DNA from: Paenibacillus barcinonensis
Lineage (GTDB): Bacteria; Bacillota; Bacilli; Paenibacillales; Paenibacillaceae
Assembly: GCF_003217495.1 (NCBI RefSeq)
Contig: NZ_QJSW01000021.1
Span: 1-64,000, forward strand
Reading direction: 5' to 3'
DNA: 64,000 nt
The position numbers and the translations under genes were made by a program. The notes beneath the pieces are model-generated. The model did not search any database and was not told the origin of the DNA. It saw nothing but the letters and a program-made list of their open reading frames with translations. The stretch's first letter is position 1. Every line of letters begins with the position of its first letter. Below are positions 19,510 through 29,188 of this stretch, piece after piece.

Positions 19510-21099
19510 ATGACAAGAAAAGCAACCAAAGGGAGTCTAAAGAAGTTGATGGGTTTGGCGCTCACAGCAGTTATGGGCGTATCACTACTTGCGGGGTGCT
19601 CATCGTCTGCAGACAACAAATCAGCAGAAGGCGGAGCATCTGGTGATGGAAAACGTGTCACATTAAAGGTGGAGCTTTTCGACCGTGGTAAAACACCTTC
19701 TCAGTACACGATCTCAAACAACTTTATCTCTCAAATGATTCAAAAGAACTTTGGTGATCCGAACAACATTGACGTACAATTCGTACCTGTTCAACGTTCT
19801 GAGGAAGTAACCAAGCTGAATGTCCTGATGGCCAGTGCCTCAGACGTTCCGGACATTGTCTTCGTTTATGACTCCAGCGTGTTTTACCGCTATGCACAAC
19901 AAGGCGGTTTGACAGATGTCGGTGACTTGATTAATCAGTATGGACCGAATCTGAAGAAGTTTTTGGGCGAAGATACATTAAAGTTCGGTCAAGTGGAGGG
20001 ACAGCAGTTCGCTATTCCGGGTAAACGTGCGATCACTGCTCGTTACAGTTCCTTCATTCGTCAAGATTTGTTAGATAAACTGGGAATGCCAGCACCTAAA
20101 ACAACAGATGAGTTGTATACAACATTGAAAGCAATCAAAGAAAAAGACCCAGGTAAAATGGGTAGCCAGAACATCCCAATGGGTTTTGCACTGGCTCCGG
20201 CTTCATATGAACCACTGATTTACTCTTTCATCAAGCCAATCGCTGGGGATAAGACATATTCTCAACGTTATGAATTGCCGTTGCATGAAGGCTTCAAGGA
20301 GTCCATGCAGTTCCTGAACAAGCTGTACAACGAAGGCTTGATCAGCAAGGATTTCAGCTTGGATAAAGATAAAACGCAGCTGGGTAAAGATGTTTCGAAC
20401 GGAAACGTTGCTTTCTTCTCTGAAGACGTAGACTCGATCTTCTGGCCAGAAGCTTCGTATGATCTGTTGAAAAAGAACAAACCGGATAGCAACCTGATTC
20501 CGGCAGATGTGTACACCAATGCAAATGAGGGTGGCAAACATATCAAGTCCCGTTATGGATCGAATGGTATGTACATCATGATTCCGAAGAGCAGTGAACG
20601 TGCAGCAGAAGCCATTAAATATCTGGATTGGATGGCATCAGGCAAAAACCTGACTGACATTTATGATGGTGTGGAAGGCGAGAACTATGATCTGGTAGAC
20701 GGTATTCCAGTTGCTAAAGCAGATGCTACTCAAGAAGCAAAAGATCGTTTGTTTAACGCAGGGGATACAGCTATTATCTCCAACGGTAAAAACCTGGGTG
20801 ATCAAGGAATGAACGAGAAAGCTTGGATTATGGGCTTCCCACCAGCGAATCAGGAAATTCTGAAAAAAGCACTTGAAGTTGCCAATACCGATACTGTTGG
20901 ACCAATTGTCTTCAGCAAGCCAATTCAGGCAGAGATGAAGTACAGCACAGCGCTGACAGACAAATTGGACGTTATTATCGTAAAAACAGCGATGGCAAAA
21001 CCTGAAGATTTCGATGCCGTATATGAAAAAGAAATGGCTGACTACATGTCCTTGGGCGGAACTGAGCTTAAAAAAGAATTGGATGCTGCTGAACAATAA
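19510..21099 (+). CDS. Extracellular solute-binding lipoprotein (sugar ABC transporter)
   Basis: A 529-aa lipoprotein. Basic N-terminus, hydrophobic core and lipobox LLAGC with the acylated Cys at about residue 30 are followed by an S/D/N/G linker. The rest has the size of the large LplA/YtcQ-type binding proteins, with a SBP-like VPDIVFVYDSSVFYRYAQQG segment split near residue 118. ATG 19510 is chosen over 19501 because AAAGGGG ends 9 nt before it and abuts the earlier ATG. The two LplB/YtcP-type permeases follow. No ATPase is in the operon; MsmX (2370) could serve. The sugar is not evident. Confidence 0.88.
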   Translation: MTRKATKGSLKKLMGLALTAVMGVSLLAGCSSSADNKSAEGGASGDGKRVTLKVELFDRGKTPSQYTISNNFISQMIQKNFGDPNNIDVQFVPVQRSEEVTKLNVLMASASDVPDIVFVYDSSVFYRYAQQGGLTDVGDLINQYGPNLKKFLGEDTLKFGQVEGQQFAIPGKRAITARYSSFIRQDLLDKLGMPAPKTTDELYTTLKAIKEKDPGKMGSQNIPMGFALAPASYEPLIYSFIKPIAGDKTYSQRYELPLHEGFKESMQFLNKLYNEGLISKDFSLDKDKTQLGKDVSNGNVAFFSEDVDSIFWPEASYDLLKKNKPDSNLIPADVYTNANEGGKHIKSRYGSNGMYIMIPKSSERAAEAIKYLDWMASGKNLTDIYDGVEGENYDLVDGIPVAKADATQEAKDRLFNAGDTAIISNGKNLGDQGMNEKAWIMGFPPANQEILKKALEVANTDTVGPIVFSKPIQAEMKYSTALTDKLDVIIVKTAMAKPEDFDAVYEKEMADYMSLGGTELKKELDAAEQ

Positions 21100-21144
21100 G
21101 CAGAAATGAAATGTCTGTAAATTGAAGTGTTTCGAGGAGGCTTG

Positions 21145-21166
21145 TGCCGCCGCTCAGGCGGCGGCA
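21145..21166 (+). repeat. GC-rich stem-loop between binding-protein and permease genes
   Basis: Perfect 8-bp stem TGCCGCCG-ctcagg-CGGCGGCA with a 6-nt loop. There is no clean T-run after it. Such hairpins often let binding-protein mRNA accumulate above permease mRNA by protection or partial termination. Confidence 0.75.
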
Positions 21167-21201
21167 TAACGTTTCTTCGTTTGTGAGGAGGAGAGAGAGA
21201 C

Positions 21202-22098
21202 ATGACCACATACTTGAAGAGATACTGGCAACTGTATGCGTTAATTTCATTGCCCCTGATTTACTTTATCATTTTCCGTTATGGACCAATGTATGGTGTG
21301 CAGATCGCGTTTAAAGATTTCAACTTGTTCCAGGGTATTAACGGTAGTAAATGGATCGGTTTTGATGCTTTTCGCGAGGTATTTGCAATGCCGGATTTCT
21401 ACACTACACTACGCAACACATTTATGCTGAATTTTCTTGATCTGATCGTTTCATTCCCTGCTCCAATTATTCTGGCTATTATGCTCTACGAGGTAAGGTT
21501 CAAATGGTTCAAGAAAATTTCGCAGACCATTCTGTATATTCCTCACTTCATTTCCTGGGTTATCATCGGGGGGATTGTATACCAATTGTTCGGTAATCAA
21601 TCTGGTATGGTAAACGGTATTCTGGAGAGTATGGGCCTGAATTCAATTCCATTTTTGACTGAGAAAAACCCTTGGCTTGTTACCTACCTGTTTACAGGTG
21701 TGTGGCAAAGTGCTGGGTGGGGAACCATCTTATATCTGGCTGCATTAACGGGTGTGAACAAGGAATTGTTCGAGGCAGCTGAGATTGATGGCGCAACGCG
21801 GCTGAAGAGAATTTGGCATATTACACTGCCAAGCATCAAACCAACGATTGTAACCTTGCTTATCCTTAATCTTGGAAATATGGTCAGCATCGGTTTTGAC
21901 CGGCCTTTCGTTATTGGTAATACGGCTGTTCGTGAATATTCCGATGTACTCAGTACCTTCGTATACAGAATGGGTATTCAATCCGGGCAGTATACAATTG
22001 CAACGGTTGTAGGTTTATTCCAGGCGGTTGTTGGATTGATCTTTGTACTTGGTTCCAACTATATCTCGAAGAAAACGACGGGAGAAGGTATTCTTTAA
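21202..22098 (+). CDS. Sugar ABC transporter permease, LplB type
   Basis: A 298-aa permease with about six membrane segments. The cytoplasmic EAA loop reads EAAEIDGATRLKRIWHITLPSIKP near residue 192. The N-terminal YGPMYGVQIAFKDF is typical of the LplB group that pairs with YtcP proteins. GAGGAGGAGAG precedes the ATG. It forms a heterodimer with the next gene product. Confidence 0.92.
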   Translation: MTTYLKRYWQLYALISLPLIYFIIFRYGPMYGVQIAFKDFNLFQGINGSKWIGFDAFREVFAMPDFYTTLRNTFMLNFLDLIVSFPAPIILAIMLYEVRFKWFKKISQTILYIPHFISWVIIGGIVYQLFGNQSGMVNGILESMGLNSIPFLTEKNPWLVTYLFTGVWQSAGWGTILYLAALTGVNKELFEAAEIDGATRLKRIWHITLPSIKPTIVTLLILNLGNMVSIGFDRPFVIGNTAVREYSDVLSTFVYRMGIQSGQYTIATVVGLFQAVVGLIFVLGSNYISKKTTGEGIL

Positions 22099-22171
22099 CC
22101 TCACAATAGCAATAAGATGCAAGCCCTTCGGCTTGTTGTATATAGACCATTAGTAAAGGAGCTGTGCGCAG

Positions 22172-23044
22172 ATGAGTGACCGCACCTCGAACCGTATTTT
22201 CGATATTGTTAATGTCACCTTTATTACTTTGTTTGTCATATTCTGTCTTGCTCCATTCCTGCACACCATAGCAATCTCGTTGAGTTCGAACCGGGCTATT
22301 ACCTCGGGTGAGGTCACGATATTCCCTAAAGAATTCACTTGGGATGCCTATGGTCAAGTATTTTCAGATAGTTCCATGATCTATTCTTTGGGCTTCACCT
22401 TGTTTCTTACAGTTGTCACAACGTTGCTCTGTATGGTATTTACTATTGCTGCAGCGTATCCTTTAACGAAGAAAAATTTAAAAGGTCGCAAGCTGTTTAT
22501 GTACATTATCATCATTACGATGTTTTTCAGCGGTGGTATCATTCCTGAATATTTGCTGATTCGTGATTTGCATTTGATAAATTCCATCTGGGCTCTGATT
22601 CTGCCGGGTCTGGTTAGTCCCTTTAACCTCATTATCCTGATTTCCTTCTTCCGCGGAATACCGGAAAGCCTGGAAGAGTCTGCAGAGATTGATGGAAGCT
22701 CTCATGTGTACACACTCTTTAAAATTATTTTGCCACTATCTTTGCCTGTACTTGCTACACTTAGTCTGTTCTATGCGGTTGGACGCTGGAATGGCTTCCA
22801 GGATTCACTAATGTACATCAACGATCCGAAATTATATCCATTGCAACTGAAGCTTTATCAGATGGTACAGAACAACATGGTAAGTGAGCTCACATTGATG
22901 GAGGGTGCAAACCGTACAAGATTAACACCAGAGAGCCTCAAGGCTGCTACGGTTATTTTCGCAACAGTACCGATCCTGCTCGTATATCCATGGTTGCAGA
23001 AGTATTTTGTCAGTGGTGCAATGCAAGGAGCGGTTAAGGGTTAA
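22172..23044 (+). CDS. Carbohydrate ABC transporter permease, YtcP type
   Basis: A 290-aa permease with six predicted membrane segments and an EAA-like loop ESAEIDGSSHVYTLFKIILPLS near residue 170. The terminal VSGAMQGAVKG is characteristic of the YtcP group. AAAGGAGC lies ~11 nt before the ATG. It completes the importer with the binding protein and LplB-type partner. Confidence 0.92.
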   Translation: MSDRTSNRIFDIVNVTFITLFVIFCLAPFLHTIAISLSSNRAITSGEVTIFPKEFTWDAYGQVFSDSSMIYSLGFTLFLTVVTTLLCMVFTIAAAYPLTKKNLKGRKLFMYIIIITMFFSGGIIPEYLLIRDLHLINSIWALILPGLVSPFNLIILISFFRGIPESLEESAEIDGSSHVYTLFKIILPLSLPVLATLSLFYAVGRWNGFQDSLMYINDPKLYPLQLKLYQMVQNNMVSELTLMEGANRTRLTPESLKAATVIFATVPILLVYPWLQKYFVSGAMQGAVKG

Positions 23045-23100
23045 TTCATAGTCCCCATACACATCAAACATCACCATCGGGGAAGGAGAAGGAATAGTAT

Positions 23101-24054
23101 ATGCAGGGAATAGACAAGGGAGAATACTCATTCTCGACATGCTGGAACATCAGGAGACATCCTGTAGGTGAGGACATGATTCGGGAGATCGCAGAGCTCG
23201 GCTTTCGCCGGGTGGAGCTTAACTATAACGTAACGAAGGAAATGCTCACAACGATTGAGCCGATGATCGAGCGCGGGGAGATTGGGGTATCCAGTGTACA
23301 CAATACATTCCCTCATGATCCTGATCCTGATTATGGAACGGATTCCGTTCTGCTTGGCTTTGAGGATGAAGTGAAGCGCAAAAGAGCGATTGATCTGCTG
23401 GTCGGATCGGCGGAATATGCGCATCGTTATGGCGGGGAAGCTGTTGTAGTGCATCCGGGCGAGGTGCCCTTCCCGCATGATATCAGCAAGGACCTGGAGA
23501 AGCTGTACAGGGAAGAAGGTACAGATTCTCCGCAGTATCGGAGCAAATGGGCAGAGTTCATGGAACGGCGTGAAGCACTGAGTGCGGGTTACATTGAGAA
23601 AATCATCGTTAGTCTTGATGAAGTCTGCAACCGAGCGGTATCCAAAGGACTAGACGTCCGTTTTGGAATTGAAACTCGATCACGACCACAACAGATTCCT
23701 ACTCTTGCCGAAGCGAAGACGATCATTCAGGCTCTTAAAGGGGCCCCGGTGGGCATCTGGTACGACACAGGGCATGCCATTATGATGGATCGGCTTGGAC
23801 TCTATGACAGCGTTGGCGAGATGCAGGGGCTGATGGATGATATCGTTGGTGTGCATATCCATGAAACGTTGGGGCTGTCGGATCACTGGTGCCCGTATGT
23901 TCATAGTAAGGATATGAACTTCTATGATGCGTATCTTCCGATGATTCGCAAGGCACAGGTCAAGGTCTATGAGCTTAAAGCAGCTTGCGAGCCGGATGCC
24001 ATTCACGAAAGTCATGAGCTGCTGGTACAAAAACTTGCAGCATTAGAGGAATAG
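23101..24054 (+). CDS. Sugar phosphate isomerase/epimerase family protein
   Basis: A 317-aa xylose-isomerase-like TIM-barrel protein (AP endonuclease 2 family). Metal-site features seen are VVVHPGE near residue 117, a Glu in FGIETRSR near 190, WYDTGHA near 221 and VGVHIHET near 252. It probably isomerises or epimerises a sugar imported by the preceding permeases. GGGGAAGGAGAAGG before the ATG is a good ribosome site. The substrate cannot be named from sequence. Confidence 0.8.
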   Translation: MQGIDKGEYSFSTCWNIRRHPVGEDMIREIAELGFRRVELNYNVTKEMLTTIEPMIERGEIGVSSVHNTFPHDPDPDYGTDSVLLGFEDEVKRKRAIDLLVGSAEYAHRYGGEAVVVHPGEVPFPHDISKDLEKLYREEGTDSPQYRSKWAEFMERREALSAGYIEKIIVSLDEVCNRAVSKGLDVRFGIETRSRPQQIPTLAEAKTIIQALKGAPVGIWYDTGHAIMMDRLGLYDSVGEMQGLMDDIVGVHIHETLGLSDHWCPYVHSKDMNFYDAYLPMIRKAQVKVYELKAACEPDAIHESHELLVQKLAALEE

Positions 24055-24166
24055 ATAGGCAAAGCGATAGATCGGTTGGCTTGGGCTGTTAGAGCGCACA
24101 GCTGGCTGATCTTATCTTTTGAACAGGAGTATTGGATGGAAGGCATTGAATGGAGGGGAACAGCAG

Positions 24167-25918
24167 ATGTATAGACAAATGGTAGACAGCAATGACAGAG
24201 CAGCAGAGCGAGGGATGGAACGGCAGATGCTTGAGCCGGAGAATCGCTATTATGGCGGGACGATTGATCCCACTACTGGTGTGGCTTGGGTTAATCATAC
24301 AACAGGTACGCCAACAGATATGTGTTTCTGGGGAGCGGCGATATCTAATCCTGACTCCAAATATTACCGGGACGAAGCGCTGTTAGAGCGTTTGAGACTG
24401 GCAAGTGAATTTGTGTTGCGACAGCAGCATAGTGACGGTTCCATATCACCGGGCTGGACGAACTACCACTCTCCGCCGGACACTGCATTTGTGGTTGTTG
24501 GCTACTCACAGCTGTACCAGCTTCTGAGTCAGCAGGATTGGGCTCCGCTCAAGCCTGTGCTGGATAACATGCGTTTGTTTCTGGAGCGCACGATTCCAAC
24601 GATGCTTACAGGAGGCTGTCATACACCTAACCATCGCTGGGTTCTATGCGCGGCTCTCGGCTTTTTGCATGAAATTTTCGGGATAGAGGCAGCGGTACAG
24701 CGTGCGGAGCAATGGCTCGCAGAGGGCATTGATATTACTCCTGACGGGGAATGGACGGAGCGCAGCAACGGAATATACAATGCAGTGAGTGATATTATGC
24801 TTATTCATGCTGCGCGTTTGCTGGGCCGCCCTGAACTGCTTGAGCCGGTACGTCTGAACTTGCGGATGATGGTTTATCTTGTACACCCTTCAGGGGAGAT
24901 TGTTACGGATTACTCCGGCCGTCAAGATTTGGGCAGTATTCATGACCTGTCTTCCTATTATCTGCCTTATGCCATCTTGGCCAAGCTGGATGCTGATCCG
25001 ATCTTTGCTGGCATGGCAGCATGGGCAGACAGTACGCTGACAGACCCGGGCGTATGCTCGGTAAACGCCCTGGTTCGCTTGCTGCTGGAGCCTGAGCTTC
25101 AGCAGACAGAAGGGACAACAGATGCGCTTCCAGATCAATATGAAGTCATGCTGAATGAGCATTTTGCACGGGAGAATTATGTCAACCAGATGGACAATGC
25201 GGGACACCACGGACGCATCTCTCATAGCCGGATGCATACTGATTTTGGTGCCCCGGTTGCCCGGATACGCGACGGGGAGACCAGTGTAACCGTGATGACG
25301 GAGGTGCCGCCATTCTTCGCACTTCGTCACGGCAAGGTTCGCCTGCTCGCAGTACAGCTGTCTTCTTATTTCAACCCGGGATATGTACCGATGCAGCACA
25401 TGACCCGTCTGTCTCAAGGATATCAACTGACCGGGGAGCAGAAGAAGGGATATTACGGCCCGGTTCCGACAGCCGATCTGCCTGCTTCAGCTGCTTCGCC
25501 GATCAGCCCATGGTATTTGCTGCCTCATCAGACCCGAGCACTCACGCATGAGCAGACTTTTCGCGTAGGCGCTGACGTGCTGCAGACGGAGAGCGGCTGG
25601 GCGATTCATCTGACTGGTGAGGAACCACAGGATATTATGATGCAGCTATCCTTTGTATTTGGTGACGAGGGAGAGCTTAGCTGTGAGGATGGTATTGAAA
25701 CGAGTGATGGCAGTATTCTGTGGAAGGGCGGCAAGCTGCGCTACAGCTGCGGAGAAGACTGGCTGGAGATGGATGGCGGCGAAATGGGTCATCTGGCGGC
25801 AACGGTCCGCGAAGCTAAGATGCCAGAGAAATGCAAGGTGGTGCTGGTGAACTTCATGACACCTTTTGATAAAACGATCCAGATTACCCTGTCTCCTTCA
25901 CTTGCTAAAAAAGGATAA
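24167..25918 (+). CDS. Probable (alpha/alpha)6-barrel carbohydrate-active enzyme
   Basis: A 583-aa protein without a signal peptide. The N-terminal ~350 residues contain helical, W/Y/H-rich segments such as DGSISPGWTNYHSPPDTAF (~95), GGCHTPNHRWVLCAALG (~150) and ERSNGIYNAVSDIML (~203), suggestive of an alpha/alpha toroid as in several glycoside hydrolase and polysaccharide lyase families. The C-terminal ~200 residues look beta-rich. I cannot assign a CAZy family. Cytoplasmic location and operon context suggest it processes imported oligosaccharides. ATG 24167 has GGAGGGG 8 nt upstream; a TTG at 24119 does not. Confidence 0.6.
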   Translation: MYRQMVDSNDRAAERGMERQMLEPENRYYGGTIDPTTGVAWVNHTTGTPTDMCFWGAAISNPDSKYYRDEALLERLRLASEFVLRQQHSDGSISPGWTNYHSPPDTAFVVVGYSQLYQLLSQQDWAPLKPVLDNMRLFLERTIPTMLTGGCHTPNHRWVLCAALGFLHEIFGIEAAVQRAEQWLAEGIDITPDGEWTERSNGIYNAVSDIMLIHAARLLGRPELLEPVRLNLRMMVYLVHPSGEIVTDYSGRQDLGSIHDLSSYYLPYAILAKLDADPIFAGMAAWADSTLTDPGVCSVNALVRLLLEPELQQTEGTTDALPDQYEVMLNEHFARENYVNQMDNAGHHGRISHSRMHTDFGAPVARIRDGETSVTVMTEVPPFFALRHGKVRLLAVQLSSYFNPGYVPMQHMTRLSQGYQLTGEQKKGYYGPVPTADLPASAASPISPWYLLPHQTRALTHEQTFRVGADVLQTESGWAIHLTGEEPQDIMMQLSFVFGDEGELSCEDGIETSDGSILWKGGKLRYSCGEDWLEMDGGEMGHLAATVREAKMPEKCKVVLVNFMTPFDKTIQITLSPSLAKKG

Positions 25919-25966
25919 ATTGCAATCCTGTAGCAGATAGGACGGGATTGGCACTAGCAATATTAG

Positions 25967-26016
25967 AAAGAAGGCATTTCCTCCATAAGCCGTGGATGAG
26001 ATGCCTTCTTTATTTT
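25967..26016 (+). terminator. Intrinsic terminator of the sugar locus
   Basis: AAAGAAGGCAT pairs with ATGCCTTCTTT around a ~23-nt loop, followed by ATTTTGC; strong stem, moderate U-tract. Confidence 0.82.
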
Positions 26017-26120
26017 GCATTATTTTCATAAACGACATGAAACTACATATAGCGAAGAGGGTCTGAAGATGTGTTATACTGGAGAGTATGAATGAAAGCA
26101 ACGAGGGGGTGCCTTGCAAG

Positions 26121-27890
26121 ATGAAGGGCAAGCTAGTGCGGACCGAGGGTCACCTTGCCAATATTATACCGATTCATTTGGATGCATCTTTCTTTTTTGA
26201 AAGAGCTGTCCGCTCGCTGGACCGTAATCATGTCGACAAGGCATTGAAATATTTTCGCAAAGCAGTTGAATACGAGCCGGACAATCCGGTGAATCATTGT
26301 AATATGGCAGGTATTTTATCGGAGAAGGGGGATTATGAAGCCTCCAACACCATTCTGGCACATGTGCTGGATGTGGTGGACCCGTCGATGACGGAATGTT
26401 ATTTCTATATGGCGAACAATTATGCCAACATGGATCGTTTTGAGGAAGCTGAACGGGCACTTGTGACCTATCTGGAAGAAGATCCGCAGGGTCAGTTCAT
26501 GACCGAAGCCGAAGAGATGATGGAGCTTCTGTATTACGAGCTGGATCGTCCTGCGAAGTTGAATCGCATCAAGTCACGTAAAGGTGTCGTGGAGCATGAT
26601 CAGGCAAGAGAATTGCTGGAGGAGGGGAAGTTTGCTCAGGCAGCGGAGCTGCTTGAAGGCATGTCCTCCGAATATCCGGATTATCTCGCGGCACGCAATA
26701 ATTTGGCGCTGGCCTACTATTATATGGGCCTGTTTCCTAAAGCCAAGGAGACGATTGCAGAAGTGCTGGAGCAAGAACCGGGCAATCTGCATGCGCTCTG
26801 TAATCTGGCTATTTTCCATCAAAACGAGAATCGTACGGACCAAGTGCTGCTGTTGATCAAAAAACTGCGAGTGCTCGTGCCCTTTGAGCACGAACAAGTG
26901 TACAAGCTGGCGACAACCATGGGCATCCTTGGCCAGCATGATGCAGCATATACCCATTTCCGCCGATTGCTCAAGTACGAGGAAACGGCTGCTGATCCGG
27001 CCCTTGCGCATTATGCCGCGGTTGCGGCGTATAATACAGGACGATATGATATTGCAGAGCGGCTCTGGCATCATGTGAACAGACTTGATCCGGGCTCGGA
27101 AGTGGCTCGTTACTATCTCGCGGGTCTTGAAGAGGTGCGCGAAGGCTTAAAGGAGCCGATGAAGCTCAGTTATCACTATCATCTTCCCTTTGACGAGCAA
27201 TTCAAGCAATGGGAGAACTATAACAGCGGCATTCCTGAGGAGATGAAGAATGATCCACTGATACGTTCCTCGTTCTTCTGGGCATTGCGCCATGGTGATG
27301 CGGCGACCAAGCTGCAGGTTATTCATGCGCTGGGCATGATCGGTGATTATGAAGTGCAGCAGGCCTTGCAATCGTTCATTGAGGAGCCTGGTGAAGAGCC
27401 TGCTTTGGTCAAGGCGGCACAAGGCGTTCTCAATGAACTGCAAGCGTCTGAATGTGATGGGCAGGATGCCAAGAGCGGCACAGCTGCAGTATCCAGACTT
27501 TTGTCCAATTCCATTTCGGGGGAGCCTCTGAAATCTGTTCGTACAGCACAGCAAGCCGAGCAGACAACGAATTCATCCTATGCGGGAGCTTCATCCCACT
27601 GGAATATCGTAGTTGATCGGGCGCTTCTGATGTCTGAGGCTCAAGCGGAGGTTCGGCAGGAGATGGAGAGGCTGTGGACGGATTATGTGTCAAGAGCACA
27701 TCCAGAGCTGTCCAGCTCCAAGCAGATTGAAGGATGGGCAGCAGGCCTTGAATATCTGGCTTCCAAAAATAACAACAGACCCGTGACGTATCAGAGCATC
27801 GCGGAACGTTACGGCATATCAGCATCTACCGTCAGCAAGTATGCGAGACAGATTAATCTAATCTGCAACGTCAAACCGCCGAAAGCCTAG
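26121..27890 (+). CDS. Tetratricopeptide-repeat protein with C-terminal HTH (YvcD-like)
   Basis: A 589-aa soluble protein. TPR-like helical pairs run over residues ~15-320 (for example VDKALKYFRKAVEYEPDNP, and LALAYYYMGLFPKAKETI). A HEAT-like segment with LQVIHALGMIGDYEVQQAL lies near 405. The C-terminus, TYQSIAERYGISASTVSKYA, is a helix-turn-helix. A TPR protein gene (yvcD) precedes trxB in Bacillus too. GAGGGGG lies ~12 nt before ATG 26121; the ATG at 26088 with GGAG four nt upstream is an alternative adding 11 residues. Function unknown; TPR plus HTH suggests a regulator or scaffold. Confidence 0.75.
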   Translation: MKGKLVRTEGHLANIIPIHLDASFFFERAVRSLDRNHVDKALKYFRKAVEYEPDNPVNHCNMAGILSEKGDYEASNTILAHVLDVVDPSMTECYFYMANNYANMDRFEEAERALVTYLEEDPQGQFMTEAEEMMELLYYELDRPAKLNRIKSRKGVVEHDQARELLEEGKFAQAAELLEGMSSEYPDYLAARNNLALAYYYMGLFPKAKETIAEVLEQEPGNLHALCNLAIFHQNENRTDQVLLLIKKLRVLVPFEHEQVYKLATTMGILGQHDAAYTHFRRLLKYEETAADPALAHYAAVAAYNTGRYDIAERLWHHVNRLDPGSEVARYYLAGLEEVREGLKEPMKLSYHYHLPFDEQFKQWENYNSGIPEEMKNDPLIRSSFFWALRHGDAATKLQVIHALGMIGDYEVQQALQSFIEEPGEEPALVKAAQGVLNELQASECDGQDAKSGTAAVSRLLSNSISGEPLKSVRTAQQAEQTTNSSYAGASSHWNIVVDRALLMSEAQAEVRQEMERLWTDYVSRAHPELSSSKQIEGWAAGLEYLASKNNNRPVTYQSIAERYGISASTVSKYARQINLICNVKPPKA

Positions 27891-28075
27891 GTCTGAATGC
27901 TGTGATATGTTGTAAGGTTACGTGACTATTGCCGTTGTCCTGAGGGGAAGGATACATTAACCGGGAAAACGGGTAAACTTAACGAGTGGGCCACAAAATG
28001 CCTGTAGGATATCATCTTGGCAAGTTATTCGTGAGTACAACACATTCTCAACCTGACGAAGGAGGCTGTATTGAT

Positions 28076-29035
28076 ATGTCTAAATACAGAACGATTGTGA
28101 TCGGAACCGGACCTGCGGGGCTGACAGCGGCAATATATCTGGCTCGTGCGAATCTGAATCCGCTGGTGATTGAAGGTCTTCAGCCGGGCGGACAATTGAC
28201 AACGACGACGGAAGTGGAGAACTTTCCTGGTTATCCGCAAGGCATTATGGGACCGGAACTGATGGACAATATGCGCAAGCAGGCAGAGCGTTTTGGTGCA
28301 GAGTTCAAGAACGGCTGGGTGGAAGAGGTTGATTTCAGCAAGCAGCCTTTCAAAGTGAGTGTTGGGGGGATCGGTGAGTTGGAAGCAGACTCCATCATTA
28401 TCTCCACAGGTGCTTCCGCTCGTTATCTGGGCATTCCGGGAGAGCAGGAAAACGTAGGTCGTGGAGTAAGCACCTGTGCAACATGTGACGGATTTTTCTT
28501 CCGTGGTAAAAAGATCGTTGTGGTGGGTGGCGGCGATTCAGCCATGGAAGAGGCGAGCTTCCTGACTCGTTTTGCGACAGACGTTACGCTGGTTCACCGC
28601 CGGGATGAGCTTCGAGCTTCGAAGATTATGCAGGACCGTGCCCGCAGCAACGAGAAGGTAAAATGGGCATTGAACCGCACACCGCTTGAGGTTGTGCCTG
28701 AGGCGATGGGTGTCAAGGGGTTGAAGGTACGCAACAACGAAACGGGTCAGGAAGAGCTGATTGAAGCAGATGGCGTATTCGTGGCGATTGGTCACACACC
28801 GAATACGGGCTTCCTGGGCAGTGCGATAACCCTAGATGATCATGGTTACGTTGTAGTGAAGCCGGGCACAACAGAGACAAACATTCCAGGTGTATTTGCT
28901 TGCGGTGATGTTCAGGATACGAAATATCGTCAGGCCATTACAGCCGCAGGCTCGGGATGTATGGCAGCGATGGATTGTGAAAAGTTTCTGGAGGGAAGCA
29001 TCGTTCACGATTGGAGCGAAACGCTGGATAAGTAA
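28076..29035 (+). CDS. trxB: Thioredoxin-disulfide reductase
   Basis: A 319-aa flavoprotein passing electrons from NADPH to thioredoxin. The FAD-binding GTGPAGLTAA is at residues ~10-19, the redox CATC in STCATCDGFFF near 136, the NADPH-binding VVGGGDSAMEEASFL near 155, and the C-terminal FACGDVQD near 280. GAAGGAGG is ~9 nt before ATG 28076; upstream in-frame starts lack support. Confidence 0.96.
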   Translation: MSKYRTIVIGTGPAGLTAAIYLARANLNPLVIEGLQPGGQLTTTTEVENFPGYPQGIMGPELMDNMRKQAERFGAEFKNGWVEEVDFSKQPFKVSVGGIGELEADSIIISTGASARYLGIPGEQENVGRGVSTCATCDGFFFRGKKIVVVGGGDSAMEEASFLTRFATDVTLVHRRDELRASKIMQDRARSNEKVKWALNRTPLEVVPEAMGVKGLKVRNNETGQEELIEADGVFVAIGHTPNTGFLGSAITLDDHGYVVVKPGTTETNIPGVFACGDVQDTKYRQAITAAGSGCMAAMDCEKFLEGSIVHDWSETLDK

Positions 29036-29102
29036 TACGCATGCAAACCGTCTGGCATGGCATAAGTTGGTTATAAGGGACAACGGGAAGTCTCATACAT
29101 TG

Positions 29103-29129
29103 AGAGAAGCCTGAGGGCTTCTCTTTTTT
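29103..29129 (+). terminator. Intrinsic terminator after trxB
   Basis: AGAGAAGCC-tgag-GGCTTCTCT followed by TTTTT. Confidence 0.92.
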
Positions 29130-29188
29130 CTACAATGGACATGATATGGACATACATATAGTTTAAAATTAGCTGTGAGGTGAAGAAT

